From assembly GCA_947246685.1 (NCBI GenBank), contig CAMXSN010000002.1:147485-211484 (forward strand): a DNA stretch of 64,000 nucleotides, written 5' to 3'. Each line of letters begins with the position of its first letter. The first letter of the stretch is position 1. The translations under genes were made by a program, and so were the position numbers. The notes under the pieces were generated by a model, which searched no databases, was not told where the DNA came from, and worked only from the letters and a program-made list of their open reading frames with translations. This DNA is from an uncultured Clostridia bacterium (GTDB lineage Bacteria > Bacillota > Clostridia > Christensenellales > UBA3700). Positions 53,626-62,839 of the stretch are shown here, piece by piece.

Positions 53626-55104
53626 ATGAAGATATTTTCCGAGCAGTTACGTATATCGCCTTCCGACGACAAGACTCATATCAAGATAAGTTTTGACGTT
53701 CCCGGAGGATTGAAGTGTTTGACGGTGCGCACTGCGTATTCTCCCAAATACGAATACGACGAAGCGCGATGCGCGGAACTTATCGACAGAGGGCTGGAAA
53801 GTCAGGACGTCGCGAGGCCGCTTGAGCTCGAAGAAAAGAGAAGATGCGTACCTCTTGCCAATCACATAGCGTGGTCGTTGGACGACGGTGAAAAACATCT
53901 TGGCACGGAGCATAGACACGCGCCCGATCAAACGCACGTGATTAGCGAACGCTATTCTTCCAACGGGTTTATGCGTACTCCCGTCAAGTCCGGAAAGTGG
54001 ACTTTGACAGCGAGTATCAACGGTATCGTGACAAAATATACCGACATAATTATAGAAGTGGAAGGTTATCGGGAGCATTTGGAATATCCGTCGTTCGGCG
54101 GTTACGGCGACAGGAAGATAACCAACGATTCAAAGGACGGATTGCGTACTTGGCAGCGAGTGGAGATGCACTGTCATACCGTAGCGTCCGACGGAGATAT
54201 GCAGCCGGAAGAACTCGTGCAAAGAGCTGTCGATCGGGGATATAAGGCAATATGTCTCACCGACCACAATACGGCGAGCAACGTGTCGGCAACCGTAGCT
54301 TACGGAAAAAAATACGGACTGATAGTCGTCGGCGGTATAGAATGGACGACGTTTTGGGGACATTTGACCGTAATCGGAGGCAACAGCGATATTGATTGGC
54401 GGCAGATCACTCCTCGCAATATCAACGCATGTATCGTACGGGCAAGGCAGTTGGGCGACGTAGTTACAATCGCTCATCCCAAAAGGTTGGGATCGCCTTT
54501 GTGCGTCGGTTGTCACAATAGATTCGATATCACCAATTGGGATTACGTGACGTCATACGAAGTGTGGTCGCACTTCAATCCCAACGTGTCTGAGTATAAT
54601 TTGCTTGCAAAGCGCGAGTGGATAAGTCTGTTGGACAAGGGATACAGAATTTGCGCTTTGTACGGATACGATTGGCATGCTCCCGACGTCGGTGCGCCGA
54701 GTTATGCTTATACCTATCTCGGTATAGACGGGGTCCTTTCTCAGCGCAGCGTTTGCGACGCAGTCGAGTGGGGACGCAGTTATATAACGATGGGATACGA
54801 GATTTCCGTCGAATTGATAGGCGCCGACGGCGTTTTCGGCATAGGCGACGAAATAGCTGCGGGTATGTATACGCTTAAAGTCAGGGCGGAAAAATGCGCG
54901 GATTATCCGTATGACAGCGTATTGAAAAAGATTGTTGTCAAGGGCAATGTCTGCGCGGAGATGCAGATTGATTTTGACGGCAAAGAAATAACAAGAGAAA
55001 TATTTATCGAGCGAGATGGGTATTTGCGAATCGAAGGAACGGGCTCGACGCAGGGCAAAGAGTCCGACGTATTCATAGCAAGCCCGATATATATAAAAGA
55101 TTAG
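53626..55104 (+). CDS. PHP-domain metallohydrolase, CehA/McbA-like
   Basis: 492 residues. An N-terminal beta-rich domain (~1-170) precedes a PHP domain with metal ligands HCH (H182, H184), LTDHN (D213, H214) and later AHPKR and GYDWHAPD motifs; a short beta domain ends it. No signal peptide. CehA/McbA-type proteins cleave phosphoesters or esters; several in gut bacteria sit in glycan loci. Spacing to both neighbours is 10-20 bases. Substrate unknown; a phosphodiester in a glycolipid or glycan is a guess. Confidence 0.75.
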   Translation: MKIFSEQLRISPSDDKTHIKISFDVPGGLKCLTVRTAYSPKYEYDEARCAELIDRGLESQDVARPLELEEKRRCVPLANHIAWSLDDGEKHLGTEHRHAPDQTHVISERYSSNGFMRTPVKSGKWTLTASINGIVTKYTDIIIEVEGYREHLEYPSFGGYGDRKITNDSKDGLRTWQRVEMHCHTVASDGDMQPEELVQRAVDRGYKAICLTDHNTASNVSATVAYGKKYGLIVVGGIEWTTFWGHLTVIGGNSDIDWRQITPRNINACIVRARQLGDVVTIAHPKRLGSPLCVGCHNRFDITNWDYVTSYEVWSHFNPNVSEYNLLAKREWISLLDKGYRICALYGYDWHAPDVGAPSYAYTYLGIDGVLSQRSVCDAVEWGRSYITMGYEISVELIGADGVFGIGDEIAAGMYTLKVRAEKCADYPYDSVLKKIVVKGNVCAEMQIDFDGKEITREIFIERDGYLRIEGTGSTQGKESDVFIASPIYIKD

Positions 55105-55114
55105 GAGGATCAAA

Positions 55115-55738
55115 ATGATTACGGCGCACGGGGGCGCATTGGGAACAGGAAGGAATACCAAGGCGTTTTTTAAGAATATCGACAAGTATAACGCCGACGC
55201 TATCGAGGTGGACATATGGAGAAACGGAGATCTGCTGTATCTCTCGCATTTTCCCGCATTTTTCAGATACAAGAAAAAGCTCACTTTGAAATTCGCGTTT
55301 GAAACCGTCAAGGAAAAGGGCATCAAGATCAACTGCGACATGAAGATGGGCGGTTTAACAAAAGACGTCATAGCACTTGCCAAAGAGGTGGGAGTGCAGG
55401 ATCAACTGATATTCACAGGTTGCGTGAGATTAAGCGACGATAAATATATCGACTGCGGTCAGGCGTGGTTTAATTCTGTAGGTATAGAGTATACTAAAGC
55501 CAACGTCAAGGCAATCAAGGAGAAATTGGATAGCTATAACAACCCGCATTTTGCCGGCATAAACGTCAATTACAAGAAGATTGACTTGGATTTTATTGAA
55601 GAATGCAAAAAATATGATCTTAAATTGAGTGTTTTTCGCATAGACGGTGGAAAAGCATTGCAAATGTATGGTAAAATAATAGACGGCAATATCACTACGA
55701 ATCAACCGATTAAATTGAGAAAACATTTGGAGAGTTGA
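55115..55738 (+). CDS. GDPD-like protein with altered catalytic motif
   Basis: 207 residues, short for the glycerophosphodiester phosphodiesterase family (usually ~240+). The TIM-barrel opening is AHGGALGTGRNT, where H5 stands but the usual Arg of H-R-G is Gly; E31 and D33 (IEVD) and H45 (LSHFP) are kept. So two histidines and the acidic pair remain but the phosphate-binding Arg is lost. Family members hydrolyse glycerophosphodiesters to glycerol-3-phosphate. The changed motif may mean another substrate. AGGAGG precedes the ATG; neighbours are PHP and Gfo/Idh genes. Confidence 0.7.
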   Translation: MITAHGGALGTGRNTKAFFKNIDKYNADAIEVDIWRNGDLLYLSHFPAFFRYKKKLTLKFAFETVKEKGIKINCDMKMGGLTKDVIALAKEVGVQDQLIFTGCVRLSDDKYIDCGQAWFNSVGIEYTKANVKAIKEKLDSYNNPHFAGINVNYKKIDLDFIEECKKYDLKLSVFRIDGGKALQMYGKIIDGNITTNQPIKLRKHLES

Positions 55739-55754
55739 TCGTATAGGGGGATAT

Positions 55755-56891
55755 ATGAAAAGACTTGCTGTAATCGGAATAGGCAGAATGGGGAGCAGGC
55801 ACGCGAGAAACGTCGTCAAAGGCGTTGTTAAGAATGCGCTTCTTACAGCCGTTTGCGATACCGATAAAGCCAAAGTTGGCGTTTTTTGCGCAACTTACGG
55901 ATCCGTCAAAGGTTATACCGATTACAAAAAGTTGATAGACGAAGAAAAATTAGACGGCGTAATAATCGCCACTCCGCACACTTCGCATATAGAGATTGCA
56001 AAATACTGCGTTGAAAGAGACGTCAACGTGTTGGTGGAAAAGCCAATCAGCGTCACTACCAAAGAGGCGGAAGAGCTCACCGACTTGCTTGATAAAAAAC
56101 GGGAAGTTTTTGCCGCTATGATGTTCAATCAGCGCACCAACAGAATGTATCTCAAAGCAAAGGAACTCATCTCCGACGGAAGTATCGGAGAAATCCAGCG
56201 CGTTAATTTTATTGTTACGGATTGGTACCGAACGCAATTCTATTACAATATGGGCGGTTGGCGCGCAAGCTGGTCGGGAGAGGGCGGAGGTACTTTGATA
56301 AACCAATGCGTGCATCAGCTCGACGTGTTGCAATGGTTGATAGGAATGCCGCAAAAGGTCGAAGCTTTCTGCAAATGCGTCGGACGCGACATAACTACGG
56401 AAAACGATGTCACTGCAATACTGCGTTATCGGGATTTCGACTGTGTGTTTACCGCGTCGACTCACGAGCTGCCCGGAACCAACAGATTGGAAATTGCGGG
56501 TACTAAGGGCAAGATAGTCATAGAGAAGTTTAAGATGACTTACTATATCAACGGCATGAGCGAGAGCGAAGTCAACGCAAGAGCCCTCAAAGATTACGGC
56601 AACAAAGAAGACAAAAAAACCGTTAAACGCAGATGTTCTTACGGCTTTTTGAGAATGTTGTACGACGCAATATACGGACAGCAGGCAAGAATAATAAACA
56701 ATTTTGTCGACGCTTTGCAAACCAATAGAAAAGATATCCTTATCGCAAAAGCGGAAGAAGGCGTTAATTCGCTTGCCCTTATCAACGCGATGAATATGTC
56801 GTCCTGGCTTGAAAGGGCTGTGGATATGCCCATAGACAAAGATTTATACAGTTCTTTGCTTAGCGAAAAAATCGCCGGAGAACAATTGTGA
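55755..56891 (+). CDS. Gfo/Idh/MocA family oxidoreductase, tandem paralogue A
   Basis: 378 residues. AVIGIGRMGSRHARN begins the Rossmann domain; K96 in VEKPISV and H187-Q-L-D190 are the catalytic lysine and histidine. It aligns well with the gene at 57902 over the substrate domain (D/N-W-Y-R, GGWR, GEGGG, LINQ, HQLD, S-T-H-E-x-P-G-T-N-R-L-E-I), so the two are duplicates that have diverged. The family oxidises hydroxyls of sugars, inositols or glycosides with NAD(P)+. Confidence 0.87.
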   Translation: MKRLAVIGIGRMGSRHARNVVKGVVKNALLTAVCDTDKAKVGVFCATYGSVKGYTDYKKLIDEEKLDGVIIATPHTSHIEIAKYCVERDVNVLVEKPISVTTKEAEELTDLLDKKREVFAAMMFNQRTNRMYLKAKELISDGSIGEIQRVNFIVTDWYRTQFYYNMGGWRASWSGEGGGTLINQCVHQLDVLQWLIGMPQKVEAFCKCVGRDITTENDVTAILRYRDFDCVFTASTHELPGTNRLEIAGTKGKIVIEKFKMTYYINGMSESEVNARALKDYGNKEDKKTVKRRCSYGFLRMLYDAIYGQQARIINNFVDALQTNRKDILIAKAEEGVNSLALINAMNMSSWLERAVDMPIDKDLYSSLLSEKIAGEQL

Positions 56892-56954
56892 TTGAATAAA
56901 TGCGCGGTTATATGCGCCGAAGAATAAAAATATGATAATCATGCAGGAGGATTT

Positions 56955-57899
56955 ATGGCAAATATAAAGATATCCGGTTTTTACGACGAGGTCAGTTCCG
57001 ACTTGAAGACCCAACTTGACACCGTCAGAGAATACGGCGAGAGTTATCTCTGTCCGAGAAAGATAAACGGCAAAAATATTGCGGATTACACGTTGGAGGA
57101 ATTTCAAGCGCAGGTCAAACCTATGCTTGACGAGTACGGCGTTAAATTTTCTTCAATAGGTTCGCCGATAGGCAAAATAGGTCTTCGCGACGAAGAAAAA
57201 TATCAGGCGCAGTGCGCTAAACTTGCAGAGCTCGTCAAGATATGCAAGCTTATGGACTGCAAATATATCCGTATGTTTTCGTTCAGAGGGCTAAGCGGCG
57301 ATTACGAAAAGGATTTCCCGGAAGTCGTCAAAAAAATAAGAGGCTTTCTCCAAGTTGTCAAAGATAGCGGAGTGATACTTCTACACGAGAATGAGAAGAG
57401 AATTTGGGCGGATACTCCCGAGAGAGTTATCAGACTTTACAACGAGATCAACGATCCGCAATTTCAACTTTGTTTCGACGCGTCCAACTACGTACAGTGC
57501 GGAGTAGACGTGCCGAGCGCTTACAACCAACTCAAAGACATCACCGTATATTACCATATTAAGGACTGCTCGAAAGAAAGAGTCGAAGTGCCCGTAGGTA
57601 TGGGAATAGGCGACTATCAGAATATGATATGCGATTTGGTCAAGAGAGGTTATGACGGATTTATGACGTTGGAGCCTCATACGGGCAAATACGCCGACAA
57701 CAAGAAACTCTTTCATTGCATCGGCTGGCTGTTTTTCGGAATCACTTTCGAGCATATCAATAAATGGCGCAAAATATTTCACGATATAGACGAAGCCAAA
57801 GGTATAGGGCATACTCAACCCGTATCAAGACGTCAGATGATGGATTGGCAGTATTACGGACTTAAAGAAATGATAGAAAAGGCGGAAAAGGAGGCTTAA
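56955..57899 (+). CDS. Sugar phosphate isomerase/epimerase-like TIM barrel protein
   Basis: 314 residues, AP-endonuclease-2 fold. KISGFYDEVSSDLKTQLD starts the barrel; metal ligands fit the Glu of LLHENEK, the Asp of CFDASNY, the His of YHIKD and the Glu of TLEPH. Such enzymes isomerise or epimerise sugars or, in 3-keto-glycoside systems, eliminate the aglycone. It lies between two Gfo/Idh paralogues with 63 and 2 bases of spacing. AGGAGG precedes the ATG. Exact reaction unknown. Confidence 0.82.
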   Translation: MANIKISGFYDEVSSDLKTQLDTVREYGESYLCPRKINGKNIADYTLEEFQAQVKPMLDEYGVKFSSIGSPIGKIGLRDEEKYQAQCAKLAELVKICKLMDCKYIRMFSFRGLSGDYEKDFPEVVKKIRGFLQVVKDSGVILLHENEKRIWADTPERVIRLYNEINDPQFQLCFDASNYVQCGVDVPSAYNQLKDITVYYHIKDCSKERVEVPVGMGIGDYQNMICDLVKRGYDGFMTLEPHTGKYADNKKLFHCIGWLFFGITFEHINKWRKIFHDIDEAKGIGHTQPVSRRQMMDWQYYGLKEMIEKAEKEA

Positions 57900-57901
57900 T
57901 A

Positions 57902-59086
57902 ATGGCAAAGAAAATAAGATACGGTATCGTAGGAATCGGCAAGCAGGGCAGCAAGTATGCGGGACAGCTTTTTTCCGGTATGGATAAAAACGGCGAACTT
58001 ACCGCTGTTTGCGATATAGCTCAGGACAGAAGAGAGTGGGCAAAAAATAAGTTTGCCGACAAAGTAAAAGTTTTTGAAAATTACGAGGACATGTTTGCTT
58101 CGGGTGTGATCGACGCCGTGATAATCGATACTCCGCATTACGCGCATCCTGTGATTGCAAAAAAGGCTTTGGAGAGCAATCTCAACGTGCTCAGCGATAA
58201 GCCGGCGGGAGTATATACAAAGGCTGTCAGAGAAGTCGCCGAGTATGCGAAAGAGAACAAACCCAACCTTAAATTCGGACTTTTGTACAACCAAAGGACA
58301 AGCAAGGTTTATAAGGCCGCAAAGGATATTATAGATTCGGGACAACTGGGAACTATCAAGAGAATCGTTTGGATAATTACCAATTGGTACAGACCGCAGG
58401 CGTATTATTCGCAAGGCGGATGGAGAGGCACGTGGGCAGGAGAAGGCGGCGGCGTGCTGATCAATCAGGATCCCCATCAGTTGGATTTGTTTACTTGGTT
58501 GGCAAACAGCAAGATCACGAGCGTCAACGCTATTGCGAGAACCGTTGGCAGACAGATCAACGTCGAGAATGACGTTACCGCGACCTGCACTTTTGAGAAC
58601 GGCGCTACAGGTACGTTTATCACTTCCACGCACGAGGCTCCCGGCACCAACAGATTGGAGATATCAGGCGACGGCGGTAGAATAGTTATTTCGGGCAGCA
58701 GCGATTTTACGATGAAATTGGAATTCACAAAACTCGAAATGCCCGAACCGGAATTTTCCAAAACGAACACCGTATTTATGGGCAAACCCAAGACAAAGAA
58801 ATCCACGGTCAAGTTTTTGCCGCACGAGTTTCTCAAGGGCGTGCTTGCAGATAAAGGACAGCATATTAACGTAATCCGTAATTTCTCAAACGTGCTGTTG
58901 GGCGCGGAGAGCAAATTGATAGGGAATTACGAAGAGGGACTCAACGGTTTGACTTTCTCCAACGCGATTCACCTTTCCGCATGGCTGGGCAGAACGGTAA
59001 GTCCGCAGGAAGATGATTTCGAAGAGCTGTATTTTGACGAACTTCAAAAGAGAATCGAAGAAGAAAAAAGCAACGGCGTAAAATAA
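57902..59086 (+). CDS. Gfo/Idh/MocA family oxidoreductase, tandem paralogue B
   Basis: 394 residues. GIVGIGKQGSKYAGQ is the nucleotide-binding start; the K100 motif is SDKPAGV (Asp instead of the usual Glu), and H192-Q-L-D195 follows GEGGGVLINQ. It is the paralogue of the gene at 55755 with an insert near 270-300. Likely NAD(P)-dependent dehydrogenase of a sugar or 3-keto sugar. The start is set by AAAAGGAGGC at the end of the previous gene. Confidence 0.87.
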   Translation: MAKKIRYGIVGIGKQGSKYAGQLFSGMDKNGELTAVCDIAQDRREWAKNKFADKVKVFENYEDMFASGVIDAVIIDTPHYAHPVIAKKALESNLNVLSDKPAGVYTKAVREVAEYAKENKPNLKFGLLYNQRTSKVYKAAKDIIDSGQLGTIKRIVWIITNWYRPQAYYSQGGWRGTWAGEGGGVLINQDPHQLDLFTWLANSKITSVNAIARTVGRQINVENDVTATCTFENGATGTFITSTHEAPGTNRLEISGDGGRIVISGSSDFTMKLEFTKLEMPEPEFSKTNTVFMGKPKTKKSTVKFLPHEFLKGVLADKGQHINVIRNFSNVLLGAESKLIGNYEEGLNGLTFSNAIHLSAWLGRTVSPQEDDFEELYFDELQKRIEEEKSNGVK

Positions 59087-59137
59087 AAGACAAATCCGAC
59101 GACTGCGCGGGGGCGCGCGTCGGAAAAGAGGAAAATT

Positions 59138-61072
59138 ATGGCATTGAGTTATTCAGTTAAAGGCGAGATTGTCGCCAACGAACAGTTTCACAAAAAAGTT
59201 TGTTATGACGTGGCAAACAACCGTATAACAGCCCAGTTTGACGGCAGAGGAGGTATCTCTAAATATGCCGTTATGAACAAGTATTCGGTATTTTCGGCGT
59301 TTTATACCATGTATTCTGTCAACGGAACTCCGTTGGAATACATGTGCGACAAAGAGGTCAGAATGCTTGGAAAAAAGCAGATCACCTCTTTCAGCGAAAA
59401 AGGCGCAAACGTAACCGTAACGCAATTTTTGGATAGAGAAAACAACTGCATATACGTCGAAACGGCAGTCAAAGCCGACGAAGATCTGCATTTTGACAAC
59501 GTGACCAATTTCGGCATAGACTTTGCCTCTTACGTTCAACAGCTTCTCGCCAATAGGCTAAGCGTCGGCAATATTTCCAAGATTGTAGGAGGCTTGCTAA
59601 AAAAGAATAAGCGTAGCGTCGAGGAATACGAGGGTTCTACGTATCTCAAAGGCGACGTTATGGGAGACTTTTATATTGACGTAGCATTTGACTGCAAGGC
59701 AGTCGGATTGGAGAGCGAAAGAGGTTGTTATAATCAGTTTGCATACGGCGGCGACGTCAAAACGGGACAGACCAAGAAATTCAGATACGTTATCAGCGCG
59801 GGTACGAGATCGGATTTTACGTATTGCAACGTAAAGACTGCGCTCAGAAATTTTGATAGAGCTTTAGCGGATTGCGATTTATACGAGAGCGAATTGCAAT
59901 GCCCAAGACCGTTGGAGGGTAATTTTCTCAACGCTTATTACAAATCGCTGCTCAACGCTTCGCTTTCAAACTATAAGGAACTTGGAAAATTCAAAGGCTT
60001 TCTTGCCGGTATTGTATATCAGTTTCCCGCGAGAACTTATTACAGAGACGCATATTGGACGGTGCTGAGCGTTTTGCCGGTTAAGCCGGAACTCGTGCGC
60101 AACGAAATCATCACTTTGGCAAACGGCATCAGCAAAAAGGGCGAATGTCCGTCTGCGGTCAAATTCAATTTTAAGAACTATTGGGGAGATCATTACGATT
60201 CGCCGTCATTCTTTGTGTTGATGCTCTACGATTATCTAGTACACACAAGCGATTTCTCTATTCTCGAAGAAAAAGTAAAAGCTGGCAAAGTGATAGACAG
60301 CGCTAATTTGGTGCTCAAACGTTTGATGCAAGAGACCGATTCCACGGGACTGTTGGTAAAAGGCGGAGAATTTAACAGACGCGATTGGTGCGACAACGTG
60401 TTCCGTTCCGTATACGTAACTTACGACGAGGCTTTGTATGCGAGAGCTCTGTACGCTATGAGCGAGATATACAAGATATGTTATTCCGACGAGGTCAAGT
60501 CAAAAGAATATTCGGACAAATATAATAAGGTCGTCGATTCGATCAACGAACTTCTTTGGGATGAAGAAAAGGGCTGGTACGTCAACTATAGAAGCGGAGA
60601 TTTCGTCGAGGACAATCTCTCCATCGATACGGTCGTTATGGTTCTTTTCGGATTGGCGGGTGAAAAGAGAGCTGACAGAATGCTTGAAAATATGCAGCGG
60701 CTTTTGGAGAGCAAAAACAATAAAGAGCAAGGCGCGGGCGATTTCGGCACTCTGTCGGTGTATCCTTTCTATAAAAATACAGAGCATATTGTTCAGAAGT
60801 CTTCGTTGCCGTATTATTATCATAACGGCGGCGATTGGCCCTATCTTTCCTGCGTATACGCATATGCAAAACTTATGCGCGGTATGGACTATATGTATCC
60901 GTTGACCAGATGGTTTGAATACAATGCGGAAAAGGGCAACTACACTCCGATAGAGTTTTTCTCGCCCGTTCATCCTGACGGATCGATGCTGCAAGCGTGG
61001 AGTAGCACGGGAGCTTTTGTATTGAGTTATCCCGACGGAGATTTCTTTACCAAAAAGTTGAAAAAGGCATAA
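59138..61072 (+). CDS. Putative six-hairpin (alpha/alpha-6 barrel) glycoside hydrolase
   Basis: 644 residues, no signal peptide. An N-terminal beta-sandwich (~1-260) is followed by a helix-rich half with aromatic and acidic motifs: YYRDAYWTVLSVLP near 303-316, NRRDWCDN near 408, LWDEEKGWYVNY near 471 and GGDWPYLSCVYAYAKLMRG near 565. This layout resembles amylo-1,6-glucosidase-like and GH78/GH63-like six-hairpin glycosidases, where one Asp or Glu in the RD-x-Y/F-W-T motif is catalytic. I cannot name the family. Last gene of the long operon; may hydrolyse the oxidised or uronic-acid glycosides handled upstream. Confidence 0.6.
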   Translation: MALSYSVKGEIVANEQFHKKVCYDVANNRITAQFDGRGGISKYAVMNKYSVFSAFYTMYSVNGTPLEYMCDKEVRMLGKKQITSFSEKGANVTVTQFLDRENNCIYVETAVKADEDLHFDNVTNFGIDFASYVQQLLANRLSVGNISKIVGGLLKKNKRSVEEYEGSTYLKGDVMGDFYIDVAFDCKAVGLESERGCYNQFAYGGDVKTGQTKKFRYVISAGTRSDFTYCNVKTALRNFDRALADCDLYESELQCPRPLEGNFLNAYYKSLLNASLSNYKELGKFKGFLAGIVYQFPARTYYRDAYWTVLSVLPVKPELVRNEIITLANGISKKGECPSAVKFNFKNYWGDHYDSPSFFVLMLYDYLVHTSDFSILEEKVKAGKVIDSANLVLKRLMQETDSTGLLVKGGEFNRRDWCDNVFRSVYVTYDEALYARALYAMSEIYKICYSDEVKSKEYSDKYNKVVDSINELLWDEEKGWYVNYRSGDFVEDNLSIDTVVMVLFGLAGEKRADRMLENMQRLLESKNNKEQGAGDFGTLSVYPFYKNTEHIVQKSSLPYYYHNGGDWPYLSCVYAYAKLMRGMDYMYPLTRWFEYNAEKGNYTPIEFFSPVHPDGSMLQAWSSTGAFVLSYPDGDFFTKKLKKA

Positions 61073-61129
61073 TTCGGACGCAGTTCCGTTTGGTAGGAAT
61101 AATTTTACTGTTAATAATATACGTTGCTA

Positions 61130-61158
61130 TTGAAAAGCTGCGCGCAGTCTGCTATAAT
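61130..61158 (+). promoter_or_regulatory. Promoter of the symporter-lipoprotein unit
   Basis: TTGAAA (61130-61135), 17 bases, TATAAT (61153-61158). The spacer contains the palindrome CTGCGCGCAG (61138-61147), a possible protein site. Confidence 0.7.
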
Positions 61159-61227
61159 AGATTGTGCAAGTTGAGACCTTCAATGGTAAATCGATAAATA
61201 ATTGCTTATGCAAGGGGGAGGTTTTTA

Positions 61228-62838
61228 GTGGAAGAGAATGTTCAACAGATGACGTCGGGAAACGACGTCCTACCGATAGCTGAAGAGCCGTCGGCACCGA
61301 ACGCGGGAGACGATCTCGCCAACAAAAAGTATCTCAAAAAGAGAGATTATTTGTTTTTCTCGCTTGCGCAGTTTGCCTCGAGCGCAGTCACGGGGCTTGT
61401 GCAGGGATATTTGCTGTTTTTCTACACAGTATGCGTCAGCATTCCCGCAGGCGCGGTAGGAACCATGTTTTTGGTTTCAAAAATTTTCGACGGACTTAAC
61501 GATCCTATAATGGGCGTAATCGTTGACCGTACGAGAACCAAGTGGGGCAAGATGCGTCCGTATCTATTCGGCGCGGCTATACCGTGGGGCGTGCTTACGA
61601 TAGTAATGTTTATGCCCAGCATCTATTCTTCGATGGGTTCCGGCGGTAAGATAGCTTTTATGTGGATTACATATTTGCTCTACAGCATATTGGGTACGGC
61701 AGTCGGCGTTCCGCTCAACGGTTTGCCTGCGGTTGCGTCTCCCAATACCGACGAAAGAGCTAAGATTATTTCTATAAGCAGAATTCTCGGAAGCATAGGA
61801 GAGCAGTCGGCGCTAGTGCTTTTGACGCTGTTCCTTATCATCACCAACGACAATTATCCCAATTCCTATATGCTCATGGCTTTGATTATAGGTATACTCG
61901 GACCGTTGTTTATGGTGCTGGGAGCGAAGTTTGTCAAAGAAAGGTTGGAACCTACCGAGCGTACTCCCAACGTGCTCGAAGGCTTCAAGTATCTGTTCCG
62001 CAATAGACAGTTCCTGTTGCTGATATGTTCCAATTTACTGACGTTTTTCCGTAATTTTGTCTCTGCTATGATAATTTATGTCGTATCGTACATATATTGC
62101 AGAGGCTCGCTGCAGATCATATTCTCTTTGCCGGGAGCAGTAGCTTCGATGATAGGTATGATGCTGGCGCCAAAACTAAGGAAGATGATGGACAGTAAAA
62201 AGCTGTTTATATTCGCCACAATATGGCATTCGGTGGCGCTGGCGTTGATTTTCTTTATCTATATTATCGGCGGCACTGCGTGGTGGCTGGTAGCTATACT
62301 GATGTTTGTCGCAATGATTCCCGTCGGAATACTCAACGTAATACCGCACTTGATGGCAACGGACACGTTGGATTATTGGGAAGACAAGACGGGAGACAGA
62401 TGCGAGGGAATAACGTTCTCGTTGATGAGTTTGAGGTCAAAGGTATCGTCTGGATTGAAAGATTATACGATGAGTTATCTGTTGGTATTCTTCGGATTTT
62501 CACAGGCGTTGCCCTTCCTCAACGACCATACGCCCGTGCAGTCGGATTTTACAAAGTTGGGCTTATTCGCGATATACACGATTATTCCTGCGGTATTGAA
62601 TCTTATATCTATAGTGCCGATACTGTTCTATAAACTCAGCGGTAAAAAGATGGCGGAAATTCAGGGACGGCTTGCCGTCAAGAGATTGGAGGACGCAAAA
62701 AAACTCGAAGGTATCGTGGATGCGGAGACAGCAGGGGAGAGCGACGTGTATTCCGTTGTCGCGGAAAACGAGAGAATAGAAGAGTTAGAGAAAGATATGG
62801 CTACCGTTCAGGCTGTCGAAGAAAAGGAGGAGAAATAA
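61228..62838 (+). CDS. GPH family glycoside/Na+ (or H+) symporter
   Basis: 536 residues with about 12 membrane segments and ~45-residue charged tails at both ends. LVSKIFDGLNDPIMGVIVDRTRTKWGKMRPYL (read in parts) is the GPH/MelB motif between helices 2 and 3. Start GTG with GGGGGAGG 6 bases upstream. The family imports melibiose, glucuronides and related glycosides with a cation. Downstream of the uronate operon, it is the natural uptake route for its substrate. Clear own promoter; coupled to the lipoprotein gene 1 base later. Confidence 0.9.
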   Translation: MEENVQQMTSGNDVLPIAEEPSAPNAGDDLANKKYLKKRDYLFFSLAQFASSAVTGLVQGYLLFFYTVCVSIPAGAVGTMFLVSKIFDGLNDPIMGVIVDRTRTKWGKMRPYLFGAAIPWGVLTIVMFMPSIYSSMGSGGKIAFMWITYLLYSILGTAVGVPLNGLPAVASPNTDERAKIISISRILGSIGEQSALVLLTLFLIITNDNYPNSYMLMALIIGILGPLFMVLGAKFVKERLEPTERTPNVLEGFKYLFRNRQFLLLICSNLLTFFRNFVSAMIIYVVSYIYCRGSLQIIFSLPGAVASMIGMMLAPKLRKMMDSKKLFIFATIWHSVALALIFFIYIIGGTAWWLVAILMFVAMIPVGILNVIPHLMATDTLDYWEDKTGDRCEGITFSLMSLRSKVSSGLKDYTMSYLLVFFGFSQALPFLNDHTPVQSDFTKLGLFAIYTIIPAVLNLISIVPILFYKLSGKKMAEIQGRLAVKRLEDAKKLEGIVDAETAGESDVYSVVAENERIEELEKDMATVQAVEEKEEK

Positions 62839-62839
62839 T

